Of a DNA stretch of 38,916 bases, positions 7,630 to 16,657 are shown piece by piece (position 1 is the first letter of the stretch; each line of letters opens with the position of its first letter). The notes below the pieces were generated by a model. The model made no database searches. It had not been told where the DNA came from and saw only the letters and a program-made list of their open reading frames with translations. Source of the stretch: an uncultured Clostridia bacterium (GTDB taxonomy: Bacteria > Bacillota > Clostridia > Christensenellales > UBA1242); the NCBI GenBank assembly GCA_905235475.1, contig CAJOLU010000001.1, positions 1-38,916 of the forward strand, given 5' to 3'. A program made the position numbers and the translations under genes.

Positions 7630-10600
7630 ATGTTTGAATTAAAAAATTTCGATTCTATAAAAATAGGCTTGGCATCTCCAGAAAAAATTAGAGAATGGTC
7701 TTATGGAGAAGTAACAAAGCCAGAAACAATCAACTATAGAACACTAAAACCTGAAATGAATGGTTTGTTCTGTGAAAAGATATTCGGACCTCGCAAAGAT
7801 TTTGAGTGCCATTGTGGAAAATATAAAAGAATAAGATACAAAGGTCACCACTGTGAAAAGTGTGGTGTTGAAATAACAAGGTCAAAAGTTCGTCGTGAAA
7901 GAATGGGACACATTGAACTTGCAACTCCTGTTTCACACATTTGGTTTGTTCGTGGTGTTCCAAGCAGAATTGGAAGCATTTTGGATTTAACTTCCAAGAA
8001 CCTAGAACAAGTTTTGTATTACGCAAGTTATATTGTTTTGGACCCAGGTAAAACAAACTTTGTGAAAAAACAAATCATCACAGACAAAGAATATCGTGAT
8101 GCAATTGAAGAGTTTGGACCAAACTCATTTAGAGCAGGAATGGGTGGAGAAGCCATTCGTGAACTGCTTGATGAAATTGACCTTGAAAAAGAATCAAGAG
8201 AACTAAAAGAAATCATCTTAACATCAAAAGGTCAAAAGAAATTAAAAGCAATTAAAAAACTTGAAACTGTTGAAGCATTCTTAAAGAGTGGAAACAACCC
8301 AAGATGGATGATTTTAGATGTTCTTCCAGTTTTGCCACCAGAACTTAGACCAATGATTCAACTAGATGGTGGAAGATTTGCAGCCAGTGACTTAAATGAC
8401 TTATATCGCCGTGTTATTAACAGAAATAACCGTCTTAAAAAACTTATTGAACTTGGTGCGCCAGATGTTATTGTTAGAAACGAAAAACGTATGCTTCAAG
8501 AAGCTGTTGATGCTTTGATTGCAAACGGAAAGCGTGGTAAACCAGTTCAAGGAGCAAAACAAAGAGAACTTAAATCACTAACCGCTATGATTAGTGGTAA
8601 GCAAGGTAGATTCCGTCAAAACTTGTTAGGTAAACGTGTGGACTACTCAGGAAGATCTGTTATCGTTGTTGGACCTGAACTAAAACTATATCAATGTGGT
8701 GTGCCAAAAGAAATGGCACTTGAACTATTTAAACCATTTGTTATGAGAAAACTTGTTGAACGCAATTTCACACAAAATGTGAAATCTGCAAAGAGAATGG
8801 TTGAGCGCGAAAAGACAGAAGTTTGGGATATTTTGGAAGAAGTGATTAAAGATCACCCAGTTATTTTGGACCGTGCACCAACACTTCACCGTTTGAGTTT
8901 GCAAGCATTTGAACCAGTTTTGGTTGATGGAAGAGCAATTGAACTTCACCCACTTGTTTGTTCTGGATTTAACGCCGACTTCGATGGTGACACAATGGCT
9001 ATTCATGTTCCATTAAGTTTGGAAGCAAGAACAGAAGCAAGAATGTTGATGCTTGCTTCAAACAACATCTTAAAACCTGCAACAGGTAAACCAATCATTG
9101 AGGCGCACCACGACGTTGCTCTTGGAATATTCTATATGACAACAGTTCGTCATGGTATGCTTGGAGAAAACACTATATATAGAGATGAAGATGAAGCAAG
9201 AATGGCTTACGCTAACGGAAAACTTCACATTCAATCTCCAATTTATGTGAAGAGAAGTGCTGTTCTAAATGGTGAAACAATCACAGGAAAAGTTGAAACA
9301 ACAATTGGAAAAATTTTGTTTAACGAATGTATTCCACAATGTTTGGGATATGTTGACAGAACCAGTCCAACTGAAATCCTAAACTATGAAATCAATTTCC
9401 CAGTAACAAAGGGTAAGATGGAAGGCATTTTGGCAAAAACTTTTGACCTTTTGGGAACAACAGAAACAGCAAAAATGGTTGACGCAGTTAAAGATATTGG
9501 ATTTAAATATTCAACACTTGCAGGAATTACCATGAACGTGTTTGATATGGAAATTCCACAAGAAAAATATGATATTATTAACAAATATAAAGAGTTAACA
9601 CAACAAAACGAAAAACTCTATGGTCGTGGACTTATAACCCGTGATGAAAAAGTTAACAAGAACATTGAACTTTGGAACGAGGCAACAGGTAAGGTTAAAT
9701 CTTGTGTGGTAACTGACCTAGATGAGTTTAACCCACTTAAAGTTATTGTTGCATCAAAGGCCCGTGGTTCTGAAGACCAGATTAACCAGCTTTGTGGTGT
9801 GCGTGGAATTATTGCCAGCACATCTGGTCAAAAAACAGATATCCCAGTTTTGTCATCATATCGTGAAGGACTAAGTTCACTTGAATACTTTATGTCTGCT
9901 CGTGGTGGACGTAAGGGATTGGCCGACACAGCTCTTAAAACAGCCGATGCTGGTTACTTAACCCGTAGGCTTGTTGATATTGCACACGGAGTTGTTGTTG
10001 TTGAAGATGACTGTTTTGAAAGCCTTGGAGAATCTCCAAAGGGAATGAAAGTAACTGAAATCAAAGATGGTGACCAAGTTATTCAAAGCCTTGAAGAGAG
10101 AATTTCTGGTAGAGTTACAGTTGACAAGATTGTTAATCCAAAAACTGGAGAAACAATTGTTGAAGCAAATGAGATGATTAAACCAAGTCAAGCAAAAGCA
10201 ATTATTGATGCTGGCATTCAAGAAGTTACAATTAGAACACTTCTCACATGTAAGTGCAAAAATGGTGTTTGTGCAAAATGTTATGGAAGAAACCTTGTTT
10301 GCAACGATATGGTTGAAGTTGGAGATGCAGTTGGAATTGTTGCTGCTCAATCTATTGGTGAACCAGGAACACAGCTTACCATGAGAACAAAGCATACATC
10401 AGGTATTGCAGTTGCTGCCGACATCACACAAGGTCTTCCTCGTGTTGAAGAACTATTTGAGGCAAGAAGACCAAACGAAGCAGCAATTGTTAGTGAAGTT
10501 GCAGGAAAAGTTACTGTTCGTGATGTTGACAAACGTAAGGAAGTTACTGTTAGAACAAAAGATGGAGATGTTTCATATCTTCTTCCAGCAAGGTCTTATT

Positions 10601-11223
10601 GTAGAGTTAAAACTGGCGATGAAGTTGAAAGTGGAACACCTCTAACTGAAGGTAGTTTATACCCTCAAGATATTTTGAGAACAAGAGGACTTTCTGCCGT
10701 TCAAGAATACATCTTAACAGAAGTATTAAAAGTTTATAAGGCAGAAGGTGTTGACCTAGAACCAAAGCATGTTGAAATTATCATTCGTTGTATGCTTAGA
10801 AAAGTTAAAGTTGAAAGTTCTGGAGAAACAGATATGATTCCAGGCGACACACTAGACATCAACGAATATGAAGAGCAAAACCTTGCTGCTGTTATGGAAG
10901 GTAAACAACCAGCAACAGCAAAGAGAATTTTGCTTGGACTTACAAAATCAAGTTTGGCTGTTTCATCATTCTTGTCTGCTGCATCATTCCAGGAATCAAG
11001 TAGAGTGCTAACTGAAGCAGCAATCAAAGGTAAGGTTGACCACCTTGTTGGACTTAAAGAAAATGTTATCATTGGAAAACTTATCCCAGCAGGAACAGGA
11101 CTTAAAAGATATAATTCAGTTGTTCCATCTTCATATCAAGCAATCAAAGATGAGGCAATAAAAGAATATAAGAATGAATATGAATATAGCGATTCTGAAA
11201 AAGAATTGATGGAAGAACTTTAA
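7630..11223 (+). CDS. rpoC: DNA-directed RNA polymerase subunit beta-prime
   Basis: This is the beta-prime subunit (1,197 residues), carrying the catalytic Mg site. The N-terminal zinc ribbon is C60, C62, C75, C78. The second zinc site is C795, C874, C881, C884, with an extra C876. The three catalytic aspartates are D450, D452 and D454 in NADFDGD. The switch/lid blocks ([20 protein letters not shown]) and bridge helix region are intact, and the trigger loop begins PGTQLTMRT. Two positions are unusual: the residue right after NADFDGD is Thr455 rather than the bacterial Gln, and the trigger-loop residue matching E. coli Phe935 is Lys921 (MRTKH instead of MRTFH). The next His (His936 equivalent) is kept. 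AGGAG lies 8 nt before the ATG. It is co-transcribed with rpoB and ends at the 11234-11263 terminator. Confidence 0.98.
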   Translation: MFELKNFDSIKIGLASPEKIREWSYGEVTKPETINYRTLKPEMNGLFCEKIFGPRKDFECHCGKYKRIRYKGHHCEKCGVEITRSKVRRERMGHIELATPVSHIWFVRGVPSRIGSILDLTSKNLEQVLYYASYIVLDPGKTNFVKKQIITDKEYRDAIEEFGPNSFRAGMGGEAIRELLDEIDLEKESRELKEIILTSKGQKKLKAIKKLETVEAFLKSGNNPRWMILDVLPVLPPELRPMIQLDGGRFAASDLNDLYRRVINRNNRLKKLIELGAPDVIVRNEKRMLQEAVDALIANGKRGKPVQGAKQRELKSLTAMISGKQGRFRQNLLGKRVDYSGRSVIVVGPELKLYQCGVPKEMALELFKPFVMRKLVERNFTQNVKSAKRMVEREKTEVWDILEEVIKDHPVILDRAPTLHRLSLQAFEPVLVDGRAIELHPLVCSGFNADFDGDTMAIHVPLSLEARTEARMLMLASNNILKPATGKPIIEAHHDVALGIFYMTTVRHGMLGENTIYRDEDEARMAYANGKLHIQSPIYVKRSAVLNGETITGKVETTIGKILFNECIPQCLGYVDRTSPTEILNYEINFPVTKGKMEGILAKTFDLLGTTETAKMVDAVKDIGFKYSTLAGITMNVFDMEIPQEKYDIINKYKELTQQNEKLYGRGLITRDEKVNKNIELWNEATGKVKSCVVTDLDEFNPLKVIVASKARGSEDQINQLCGVRGIIASTSGQKTDIPVLSSYREGLSSLEYFMSARGGRKGLADTALKTADAGYLTRRLVDIAHGVVVVEDDCFESLGESPKGMKVTEIKDGDQVIQSLEERISGRVTVDKIVNPKTGETIVEANEMIKPSQAKAIIDAGIQEVTIRTLLTCKCKNGVCAKCYGRNLVCNDMVEVGDAVGIVAAQSIGEPGTQLTMRTKHTSGIAVAADITQGLPRVEELFEARRPNEAAIVSEVAGKVTVRDVDKRKEVTVRTKDGDVSYLLPARSYCRVKTGDEVESGTPLTEGSLYPQDILRTRGLSAVQEYILTEVLKVYKAEGVDLEPKHVEIIIRCMLRKVKVESSGETDMIPGDTLDINEYEEQNLAAVMEGKQPATAKRILLGLTKSSLAVSSFLSAASFQESSRVLTEAAIKGKVDHLVGLKENVIIGKLIPAGTGLKRYNSVVPSSYQAIKDEAIKEYKNEYEYSDSEKELMEEL

Positions 11224-11233
11224 TTTTAAACAA

Positions 11234-11263
11234 AAAATATATCAATTTAGTTTGATATATTTT
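11234..11263 (+). terminator. Terminator of the rpoB-rpoC operon
   Basis: A perfect 12-bp stem (11234-11245 with 11252-11263) with a 6-nt loop runs into TTTTATTT, 10 nt after the rpoC stop. Confidence 0.8.
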
Positions 11264-11362
11264 TTTATTTACTTGGTTATTGATATATTAACAAGCAAAT
11301 ATTTACATCTAATTATTACAAACGAAAAAAAGATAGTGAAAAAACATAGGATTTTAATATAT

Positions 11363-11393
11363 AAAAAAACTGCCATATTTTGGCGGGTTTTTT
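11363..11393 (+). terminator. Second terminator-like hairpin after rpoC
   Basis: An A-run, CTGCCA, a TATTT loop, then TGGCGGG and a T-run form a hairpin with one G-U pair and a small bulge. It lies between the first rpoC terminator and the promoter at 11399-11424, and would insulate the next gene from polymerase-operon read-through. Confidence 0.55.
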
Positions 11394-11398
11394 AAAAG

Positions 11399-11424
11399 TT
11401 GACAAAAATTAAATGTGGTATAAT
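11399..11424 (+). promoter_or_regulatory. Extended -10 promoter of the 11457 gene
   Basis: TGGTATAAT at 11416-11424 is a full extended -10. TTGACA at 11399-11404 is only 14 nt away, shorter than ideal, so the extended -10 may carry most of the activity. Confidence 0.55.
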
Positions 11425-11456
11425 ATAAACGTAAATAAAGAGAAAGGGGTATGGTT

Positions 11457-12086
11457 ATGATTGATTATGAAAAAGAAAAAGAAAAATTGATTCGTGAAGG
11501 AAAACAATATATGTATCAAAGAAGATATTCTGATTGGGAGGATTTTGTTCACAATAATGGATCACATTGGGGTGGAGTGCTTCTTGATGTATTAAAGGAA
11601 CTTGATGCTGGTGTTAAATATGAACAAGTTCTAGAGCGCATAGGTAAGTATTGTGATTCTGCTCATTATTCTGATTGGATACGTGATTCCGCTTTTGTTT
11701 TTTCACCAAAGGGTCCAGAATTTTTTTATTATCTAAGAGATAACAAGCTACTATTTAGTTTTTGGGGCGAGAAAAACTGGGAAGACTTTATAAAGGAAAT
11801 TGAAGAAGAAAACAAACATCCAGTGTTCACGGAAGAAGAACAGGTGTTGTATGATTTGCAGAAACGAATCTATAGAGCAGAAGAAAGAATTGAAAATATT
11901 TCTAAAGAAAAAGAAAAAATGAAGTTACAAATAAAAGAAATGGATAAAGAAGAAGATGATTTAAAGGTGTTGCTTAAACAATTATCCGCTCAGGAAGATG
12001 AATTAAAACAAGGGGACAACAAGAAAAACACAAAAAAAGAGACAACAAAGAAAGAAAGCAAAAAACTTGATGCTCCAACTTTATAA
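11457..12086 (+). CDS. Protein of unknown function with coiled-coil, Lys-rich tail
   Basis: I do not recognise this 209-residue protein. Residues 1-115 look globular and rich in aromatic residues (repeated SDW, a WGEKNWEDF stretch), with many acidic and basic residues and no signal peptide. Residues about 125-180 are a heptad-like charged coiled coil (EERIENISKEKEKMK and following). The last 25-30 residues are a low-complexity Lys/Thr tail. The start at 11457 is preferred over an in-frame ATG at 11451, because the AAAGGGG site (11444-11449) is 7 nt from the former and only 1 nt from the latter. It has its own promoter and terminator, so it is a single-gene unit, probably cytoplasmic. A protein- or nucleic-acid-binding scaffold is conceivable but unsupported. 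Confidence 0.75.
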   Translation: MIDYEKEKEKLIREGKQYMYQRRYSDWEDFVHNNGSHWGGVLLDVLKELDAGVKYEQVLERIGKYCDSAHYSDWIRDSAFVFSPKGPEFFYYLRDNKLLFSFWGEKNWEDFIKEIEEENKHPVFTEEEQVLYDLQKRIYRAEERIENISKEKEKMKLQIKEMDKEEDDLKVLLKQLSAQEDELKQGDNKKNTKKETTKKESKKLDAPTL

Positions 12087-12095
12087 CAATAAATA

Positions 12096-12126
12096 AAAAA
12101 ACTGCTAAAATTTAGCAGTTTTTTGT
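12096..12126. terminator. Bidirectional terminator between convergent genes
   Basis: An A-run followed by ACTGCTAAA, then TTTAGCAGT and a T-run form a near-perfect palindrome. With A-tracts on one side and T-tracts on the other, it can end both the plus-strand 11457 gene and the minus-strand prmC-prfA transcript. Confidence 0.75.
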
Positions 12127-12176
12127 TTTGCAAAATATAAATCCCTTACAAATCAATAAAAAATTGAAATTTTGCA

Positions 12177-13259
12177 TTATTTTTGACCATTATTCAAACT
12201 TTCGAGTTTAATTTTTTGTTCTTCTTCAAACAAAGCGTCAATCATTGAATCAATATCTCCAAGCATAAACTCATTGATGTTATATTGGCTGAGGCCAATT
12301 CTGTGGTCGGTGACTCTTCCTTGTGGGAAGTTGTAGGTTCTAATTCGCTCACTTCTGTCACCAGTTCCAACTTGTGCTTTTCTTTCTTGTTGGTGTTCTT
12401 GAATTGCTTTTTCTTCATAGAAATCTTGAAGTTTGGCTTTTAAGATGTTTAGGGCTTTTTCTTTGTTTTTAATTTGGCTTCGTTCATCTTGGCAAGTTAC
12501 CACCATTCCAGTTGGAATGTGAGTTAAACGAACGGCTGAATCTGTTGTGTTAACACCTTGTCCACCACAACCGGTAGATCTAAAAGTGTCCACTCTCAAA
12601 TCTTTATCTTCAACAACAATGTTTGTTTCTTCAAGTTGTGGAAGAACGGCAACAGTGACGGTTGAGGTGTGAACTCTTCCTTGAGATTCTGTTTCGGGCA
12701 CTCTTTGAACTCTGTGAACACCGCTTTCAAATTTGAGTCTTCTATATGCGTTTTTACCAGTGATAATCATAACAGCCTCACGAACTCCACCAACTTCGGT
12801 TTCGCTATATTCTGTTATTTCAACTTTCCAACCTTGTTTTTCAGCATATTTTTTATACATATTAAATAGTTCAGCACCAAACAAAGAAGATTCATCTCCA
12901 CCAGCGCCACTTCTAACTTCAACAATAACAACCTTACTTTCGTCTTTGCTGTCTTTTGGAAGAAGTGCTAATTTTATTTTGTCTTCAAGTTTTTTGATTT
13001 TTTCGTTAAGTTCCACAATTTCTGATTCTGCAAGTTCTTTAAGTTCTTGATCGTTTTCTGTTTTTAGAACTTCTTGAGTGCTCTGAAGGCTTTTCAAAAG
13101 GGCGGAGTATTCATCATATAAAATTGCGTATTCTTGTAAACTGGTTTGTTCCTTGGTTATTGCTTTCCACTTTTCCATATTCTCTATAACTTCACTTTTG
13201 CAAGATTCATTAACTAAAAAATCATATCTGTCTTTAAATTCTTTTAGTTTTTCTAACAT
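12177..13259 (-). CDS. prfA: Peptide chain release factor 1
   Basis: RF1 (360 residues, the standard length) reads UAA and UAG stop codons and triggers peptide release. The codon-reading PxT motif is PET at 188-190. The catalytic GGQ is at 232-234, inside RSTGCGGQGVNTTD; the residue after GGQ is Gly where His or Ser is more usual. The N-terminal helical domain (1-100) and C-terminal dimer-like region are complete. The ribosome binding site AAGGAG overlaps the end of prmC, whose stop is 2 nt upstream, so the two genes are translationally close. PrmC methylates the GGQ glutamine. The gene ends at the bidirectional terminator near 12096-12126. Confidence 0.97.
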   Translation of the reverse strand: MLEKLKEFKDRYDFLVNESCKSEVIENMEKWKAITKEQTSLQEYAILYDEYSALLKSLQSTQEVLKTENDQELKELAESEIVELNEKIKKLEDKIKLALLPKDSKDESKVVIVEVRSGAGGDESSLFGAELFNMYKKYAEKQGWKVEITEYSETEVGGVREAVMIITGKNAYRRLKFESGVHRVQRVPETESQGRVHTSTVTVAVLPQLEETNIVVEDKDLRVDTFRSTGCGGQGVNTTDSAVRLTHIPTGMVVTCQDERSQIKNKEKALNILKAKLQDFYEEKAIQEHQQERKAQVGTGDRSERIRTYNFPQGRVTDHRIGLSQYNINEFMLGDIDSMIDALFEEEQKIKLESLNNGQK

Positions 13260-13261
13260 TT

Positions 13262-14047
13262 TTATCTCCTTTCAGCAAGAATGAAACGGTCAAGCTTGCT
13301 ATAATCTTTTATAACTTTTATGTTTTTGAAATGCTCTTTAAGAAGGGTTTTAACGTCTTTTGCTTGGTTATATCCAATTTCTAGTGCTAAAATGCCATTA
13401 TCTTTTAGATGTTTATGGGCGTTGCTGGTGATAATTTCATAAAAATCTAGCCCAGATTTTCCACCATCTAATGCTAGAGTTGGCTCAAAGTCTTTAACAC
13501 TTTTATCAAGTGTTGGAATTTCGTTTGTTGGAATGTAGGGTGGGTTTGAAACAATTAAATCAAATTTTTCACTAACATTTTCAAACATATCACTTTTTAT
13601 GATATTAACTTGAACGCCATTTTCTTTGGCGTTTTTCTTAATCATTTTAATTGCACCATCGCTAATTTCCACACAAGTTGTTTGTGCATTTAATTCTTTG
13701 GCAAGAGCAATTCCAATGCAACCACTTCCCGCACAAAGGTCGAGAGTTTTTGGACTATTTATTTTGTTTTGTTTAATGATTATGTCAACCAAAAGTTCTG
13801 TTTCTTGTCTTGGAATAAGAGTGTTCTTGTTGACAAATATTTTGCAATTCAAAAATGGCACATAGCCCATAACATAAGCAAGCGGAGTGCCTCGATAAAG
13901 TCTTTTTATTTGATGTGAAAGTTTTTGTTTTTCTTCACTGTTAATCTTATTTGGCAAGTCTTTAACAAGCCAAATAACATCTCTTTTAAAGTCTTTATTA
14001 TCAAAATTAACATCAGCAAATTGCTCTTTAACAACGCTAAAATCCAT
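13262..14047 (-). CDS. prmC: Release factor glutamine N5-methyltransferase
   Basis: PrmC (HemK) uses S-adenosylmethionine to methylate the glutamine of the GGQ motif in release factors, raising release efficiency. From this start the protein is 261 residues. It has an N-terminal helical domain (1-75), the SAM motif LDLCAGSGCIG (102-112), and the catalytic NPPY at 168-171. I place the start at 14047: AAGGAG sits 6 nt before that ATG, whereas the ATG 18 nt further upstream (14065) places the same AAGGAG inside its own coding sequence and has no site of its own. It lies between rpmE and prfA, a common order in Firmicutes, and probably depends on read-through past the hairpin at 14071-14104. Confidence 0.95.
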   Translation of the reverse strand: MDFSVVKEQFADVNFDNKDFKRDVIWLVKDLPNKINSEEKQKLSHQIKRLYRGTPLAYVMGYVPFLNCKIFVNKNTLIPRQETELLVDIIIKQNKINSPKTLDLCAGSGCIGIALAKELNAQTTCVEISDGAIKMIKKNAKENGVQVNIIKSDMFENVSEKFDLIVSNPPYIPTNEIPTLDKSVKDFEPTLALDGGKSGLDFYEIITSNAHKHLKDNGILALEIGYNQAKDVKTLLKEHFKNIKVIKDYSKLDRFILAERR

Positions 14048-14070
14048 AGAAATCTCCTTATTCACATAAC

Positions 14071-14104
14071 AAAAAAATAGACGCTAAAAAATAGCATCTA
14101 TTTT
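14071..14104 (-). terminator. Terminator or attenuator between rpmE and prmC
   Basis: The arms 14074-14086 and 14092-14104 form a 13-bp stem. The single imperfect position is a U-G wobble in minus-strand RNA but a C-A mismatch in plus-strand RNA, which fits function on the minus strand. A run of seven T follows in the minus direction. It would end most rpmE transcripts and pass a fraction into prmC-prfA. Confidence 0.75.
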
Positions 14105-14116
14105 ATTAATTAAGTG

Positions 14117-14332
14117 CTAGTTTGATTCAAGATTATATTTTTTGTTGAATTTCTCAACACGACCAGCAGTGTCAACAAGTTTTTGTTTACCAGTAAAGAA
14201 AGGATGGCATTTGTTACAAATGTCAATCTTTAAAACACTGTCTTTAGAATATGTTGATTTTGTTGTGAATTTTTCTCCACAAGCACATTGAACTGTGATT
14301 GTGTGATAATCTGGGTGTATGTTTGCTTTCAT
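14117..14332 (-). CDS. rpmE: 50S ribosomal protein L31, zinc-binding type
   Basis: L31 is a small protein of the large ribosomal subunit that bridges the subunits. This 71-residue copy keeps all four zinc-ligand cysteines (C16, C18, C39, C42), so it is the zinc-containing form rather than the zinc-free paralogue made under zinc limitation. The C-terminal half has the usual [20 protein letters not shown] block. GAGG lies upstream of the ATG at normal spacing. A strong promoter is at 14363-14391, and the hairpin at 14071-14104 follows the gene. Confidence 0.97.
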   Translation of the reverse strand: MKANIHPDYHTITVQCACGEKFTTKSTYSKDSVLKIDICNKCHPFFTGKQKLVDTAGRVEKFNKKYNLESN

Positions 14333-14362
14333 TTTTATACCTCACAAAAATAATGTAAAAAT

Positions 14363-14391
14363 ATTATACAATAAAATAGGTGTATTGTCAA
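14363..14391 (-). promoter_or_regulatory. Promoter of rpmE
   Basis: On the minus strand, TTGACA (14386-14391) and TATAAT (14363-14368) match the consensus exactly with a 17-nt spacer. The start should fall near 14356, giving a leader of about 25 nt. Confidence 0.85.
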
Positions 14392-14470
14392 TAGAAAAAC
14401 AGAGATTTTATCACGATTTAATAATATTTAGGCGTGAAATTTGATTGTTTTTTGTTTTTGTTGCACCAAT

Positions 14471-15865
14471 TTATGACAATTTTGGAAGTTTTTTCTTAAT
14501 TTTTTTGCCATTTTGAAGGCGTTTTGCATAATCAATTGCAAAAGAATTAATTGTTCCAGCCCCTAAAAATAAGATGATGTCATTTGGTTCCTTGATTTTG
14601 TCTAGTTTATCAAAAAGGGGGCGTGTGCTTTCATAATAATCAACATCGAGTCCTTTTTCTTTCAGTGCTAAAAATAGGTCAAAGCCAGTGCCACCTTCAA
14701 TTGGCTTTTCTCGTGCGGCATAGGTTTTTAAAATGATTGTTTTGTCTGCTTCGTCAAAGGCATATAAAAATTCTTTAAATAGAGTGAGTGTTCTTGAATA
14801 TGTGTGAGGCTCAAATATGCAAATAATTTTTCTATGTTTTAACTTTTTTGCTGCCATAATGCTTGCTTTAATTTCTGTTGGGTGGTGTGCATAATCAGAA
14901 ATCACCAAAACATTTTTGTTGAATAAAACTTGAAATCTTCTGTCAACATTTTGAAAAGTTTTTAATTGTTTTGCAATTTCACTAATTGATAAACCAAACT
15001 CCAAACATATTGCAATTGCAGCCAAAGCGTTTTGAACATTGTGCAATCCAACAACATTTAATTTAATTTTTGCAAGGGGTGTTTGTCTTGTGTTCACAAC
15101 AAAAGAATAGCAACCATTTTTTTCTTTTATGTTTGTGGCAAAATAGGTTGAATTATCATTTAATGAAAAAGTTATAATTTTGTCATTTGCAAAAAAATCA
15201 TCATAAAATTGCAAAAAATTGTGATTAAATACCACTTTTTTTGATGTTTTGCATATAAATTTGTGAAAAACGCTTTTCAATTCATTAAAATCTTTATAAC
15301 AATCCATATGGTCTGGTTCTATGTTTGTAACAATTGTGTAGGTTGGATTTATGTGCAAAAAACTTTTGTTATATTCACACGCTTCTGTTATAAAAAGTTC
15401 ATTAGAACCAAAAAGCAAGTTGTCATCAAAGTCTTTCGAAATTCCTCCAATGTGAACAGTTGGATTTTTGTCTTTTAAGATGTGGGCAATCATTGCTGTT
15501 GTGGTTGTTTTTCCGTGAGTGCCACAAACAGCAATCACAGTTTTATACTCTTTGCACACAAGCCCCAAAAACTCTGCTCGTTCTAAAATTGGTTTTTTAA
15601 GTTTTTTTGCCAATACTAAATTTTTGTTGTTTTGTTGGATGGCATTTGTGTAAACAACAAGTTCACACTCTTTGAGTGCTTGCTCGCAAAAATTTAAATA
15701 AACAGGAATGCCAAAAGTTTCTAGTTTTTTTGTGATATCACTTAACACGTCATCACAGCCACAAACAAATTTCCCTTTTGATTTCATAAGTTTTGCCAAA
15801 GCAGACATTGATATTCCACCAACGCCAACAAAATAAATAGATTTATAATCGTTTAAATTACACAT
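14471..15865 (-). CDS. murC: UDP-N-acetylmuramate--L-alanine ligase
   Basis: MurC adds L-alanine to UDP-N-acetylmuramic acid using ATP, the first step of peptidoglycan stem-peptide assembly in the cytoplasm. The 464-residue length is normal. The N-terminal Rossmann motif is VGVGGISMSALA (13-24). The ATP loop is GTHGKTTTT (115-123). The central-domain EACEYNKSF and NIEPDHMD (181-188) and the C-terminal DYAHHPTEI and FEPHTYSRT blocks are all present. The Lys/Leu-rich C-terminus is short. The start aligns with the usual MurC N-terminus, although no clear ribosome binding site precedes it. It is divergent from spoVG. No clear promoter or strong terminator was seen for it. Confidence 0.97.
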   Translation of the reverse strand: MCNLNDYKSIYFVGVGGISMSALAKLMKSKGKFVCGCDDVLSDITKKLETFGIPVYLNFCEQALKECELVVYTNAIQQNNKNLVLAKKLKKPILERAEFLGLVCKEYKTVIAVCGTHGKTTTTAMIAHILKDKNPTVHIGGISKDFDDNLLFGSNELFITEACEYNKSFLHINPTYTIVTNIEPDHMDCYKDFNELKSVFHKFICKTSKKVVFNHNFLQFYDDFFANDKIITFSLNDNSTYFATNIKEKNGCYSFVVNTRQTPLAKIKLNVVGLHNVQNALAAIAICLEFGLSISEIAKQLKTFQNVDRRFQVLFNKNVLVISDYAHHPTEIKASIMAAKKLKHRKIICIFEPHTYSRTLTLFKEFLYAFDEADKTIILKTYAAREKPIEGGTGFDLFLALKEKGLDVDYYESTRPLFDKLDKIKEPNDIILFLGAGTINSFAIDYAKRLQNGKKIKKKLPKLS

Positions 15866-15953
15866 ATAATTTATATATGATTTTTGTTATTTTATTGCTA
15901 AAATACAGTAGAAAAGCCAAAAAACATAATTTTAAAAATATATGTTAAATTAT

Positions 15954-15982
15954 TTGATTTTTTTTTAAAAATAGGCTACAAT
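15954..15982 (+). promoter_or_regulatory. Candidate promoter of spoVG
   Basis: TTGATT (15954-15959) and TACAAT (15977-15982) are 17 nt apart, about 60 nt before the spoVG start. In Bacillus spoVG is read by sigma-H; this site looks like the vegetative sigma-A type. Confidence 0.6.
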
Positions 15983-16043
15983 AGTGGTAGGCTAAAAAGT
16001 GGTACTTTTGGGCTAAACTATAAAAGGAAGGTGAAGTGACTTG

Positions 16044-16340
16044 ATGAATATTTCTGATATTCGTATCCGCATTGTAAAAAAGGATGAAAACAAGCTTAAA
16101 GCAGTTGCATCACTCACAATTGATGAATGCTTTGCTGTTCACGACATCAAAATCATTGAAGGAAACCAAGGACTTTTCATTGCTATGCCTAGCAGAAAAA
16201 CTCCTGATGGAACATTCAAAGACATCGTTCATCCACTAAACACGGAAACAAGAGAAAAGATTCGCGACCTCATTCTTGCTGAATATGAAAAGGCTTTGAA
16301 AGAAGCTCCAGCAGATGACGAGGAAGAGGTTCAAGAATAA
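16044..16340 (+). CDS. spoVG: Septation/regulatory protein SpoVG
   Basis: SpoVG is a small conserved protein (98 residues here) that binds nucleic acid in several Gram-positive bacteria and affects septation, sporulation and surface-factor expression. The signature [12 protein letters not shown] at the N-terminus, and [20 protein letters not shown] in the middle with the DNA-contact TREKI helix following, are typical. The C-terminus ends in an acidic tail. The start at ATG 16044 is chosen over the overlapping TTG at 16041, because it gives the family's usual MN(I/V)xDVRIR start and an AAGGTGA site 9 nt upstream. Its presence does not prove sporulation, since SpoVG occurs in non-spore-formers too. 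It is a single-gene unit. Confidence 0.96.
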   Translation: MNISDIRIRIVKKDENKLKAVASLTIDECFAVHDIKIIEGNQGLFIAMPSRKTPDGTFKDIVHPLNTETREKIRDLILAEYEKALKEAPADDEEEVQE

Positions 16341-16391
16341 TCTCTATTAGCAAACGTAATGGCACTTCACTTGATATAGACGGGAGTGCAG

Positions 16392-16416
16392 AAAGAGAGC
16401 CTTGTGCTCTCTTTTT
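16392..16416 (+). terminator. Terminator of spoVG
   Basis: AAAGAGAGC (16392-16400) pairs with GCTCTCTTT (16406-16414) around a 5-nt loop, followed by T-rich DNA. Between the spoVG stop and this hairpin (16341-16391) I see nothing else. Confidence 0.85.
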
Positions 16417-16468
16417 ATTTTAAAATATCAAAAATATGATTAAATTTTCATTATTTTTCACTTTTGTA

Positions 16469-16497
16469 TTGTAATTTTTTTGCAAATATGTTATAAT
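16469..16497 (+). promoter_or_regulatory. Promoter of the ABC-F leader and gene
   Basis: TTGTAA (16469-16474) and TATAAT (16492-16497) are 17 nt apart. A TG at 16489-16490 makes an extended -10. The expected start near 16504 gives a leader of about 235 nt before the ABC-F start codon, unusually long for this window. Confidence 0.75.
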
Positions 16498-16527
16498 TAT
16501 CATGTAAGATAAAGAGAGGAAGTAATT

Positions 16528-16560
16528 ATGGAAACATTTGATTTTATCACACTAATTTAG
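16528..16560 (+). CDS. Leader peptide of 10 codons upstream of ABC-F gene
   Basis: ATG at 16528 opens a 10-codon frame, METFDFITLI, ending in TAG at 16558-16560. A very good ribosome binding site (GAGAGGAAG, 16514-16522) stands 7 nt before it, better than that of many real genes here. It is the only well-signalled start in the leader. Its stop codon is built into the hairpin at 16559-16600. Short leader frames of this sort upstream of antibiotic-resistance ABC-F and methyltransferase genes sense stalled ribosomes; that role is inferred here. Confidence 0.6.
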   Translation: METFDFITLI

Positions 16561-16600
16561 CAAACAACCGTATTTGAAAGAACAAATATGGTGTTTTGCT
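16559..16600 (+). promoter_or_regulatory. Leader hairpin overlapping the leader-peptide stop codon
   Basis: The arm 16559-16576 pairs with 16583-16600 around an AAAGAA loop, with two single-base bulges and one G-U pair. The upper 10 bp (16567-16576 with 16583-16592) is the strongest part. The foot of the stem includes the last two bases of the leader stop codon, so a ribosome paused at or near the end of the leader peptide would block or open it. Confidence 0.6.
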
Positions 16601-16657
16601 ATGCTGATAAAACAAATGTAAATATAACATTCAAGGTTTGAAATAAATCATAGTTTT

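Noticed and set aside
14048..14065. Upstream prmC start
   Set aside because: The AAGGAG ribosome binding site would fall within this coding stretch; the downstream ATG at 14047 is properly spaced.
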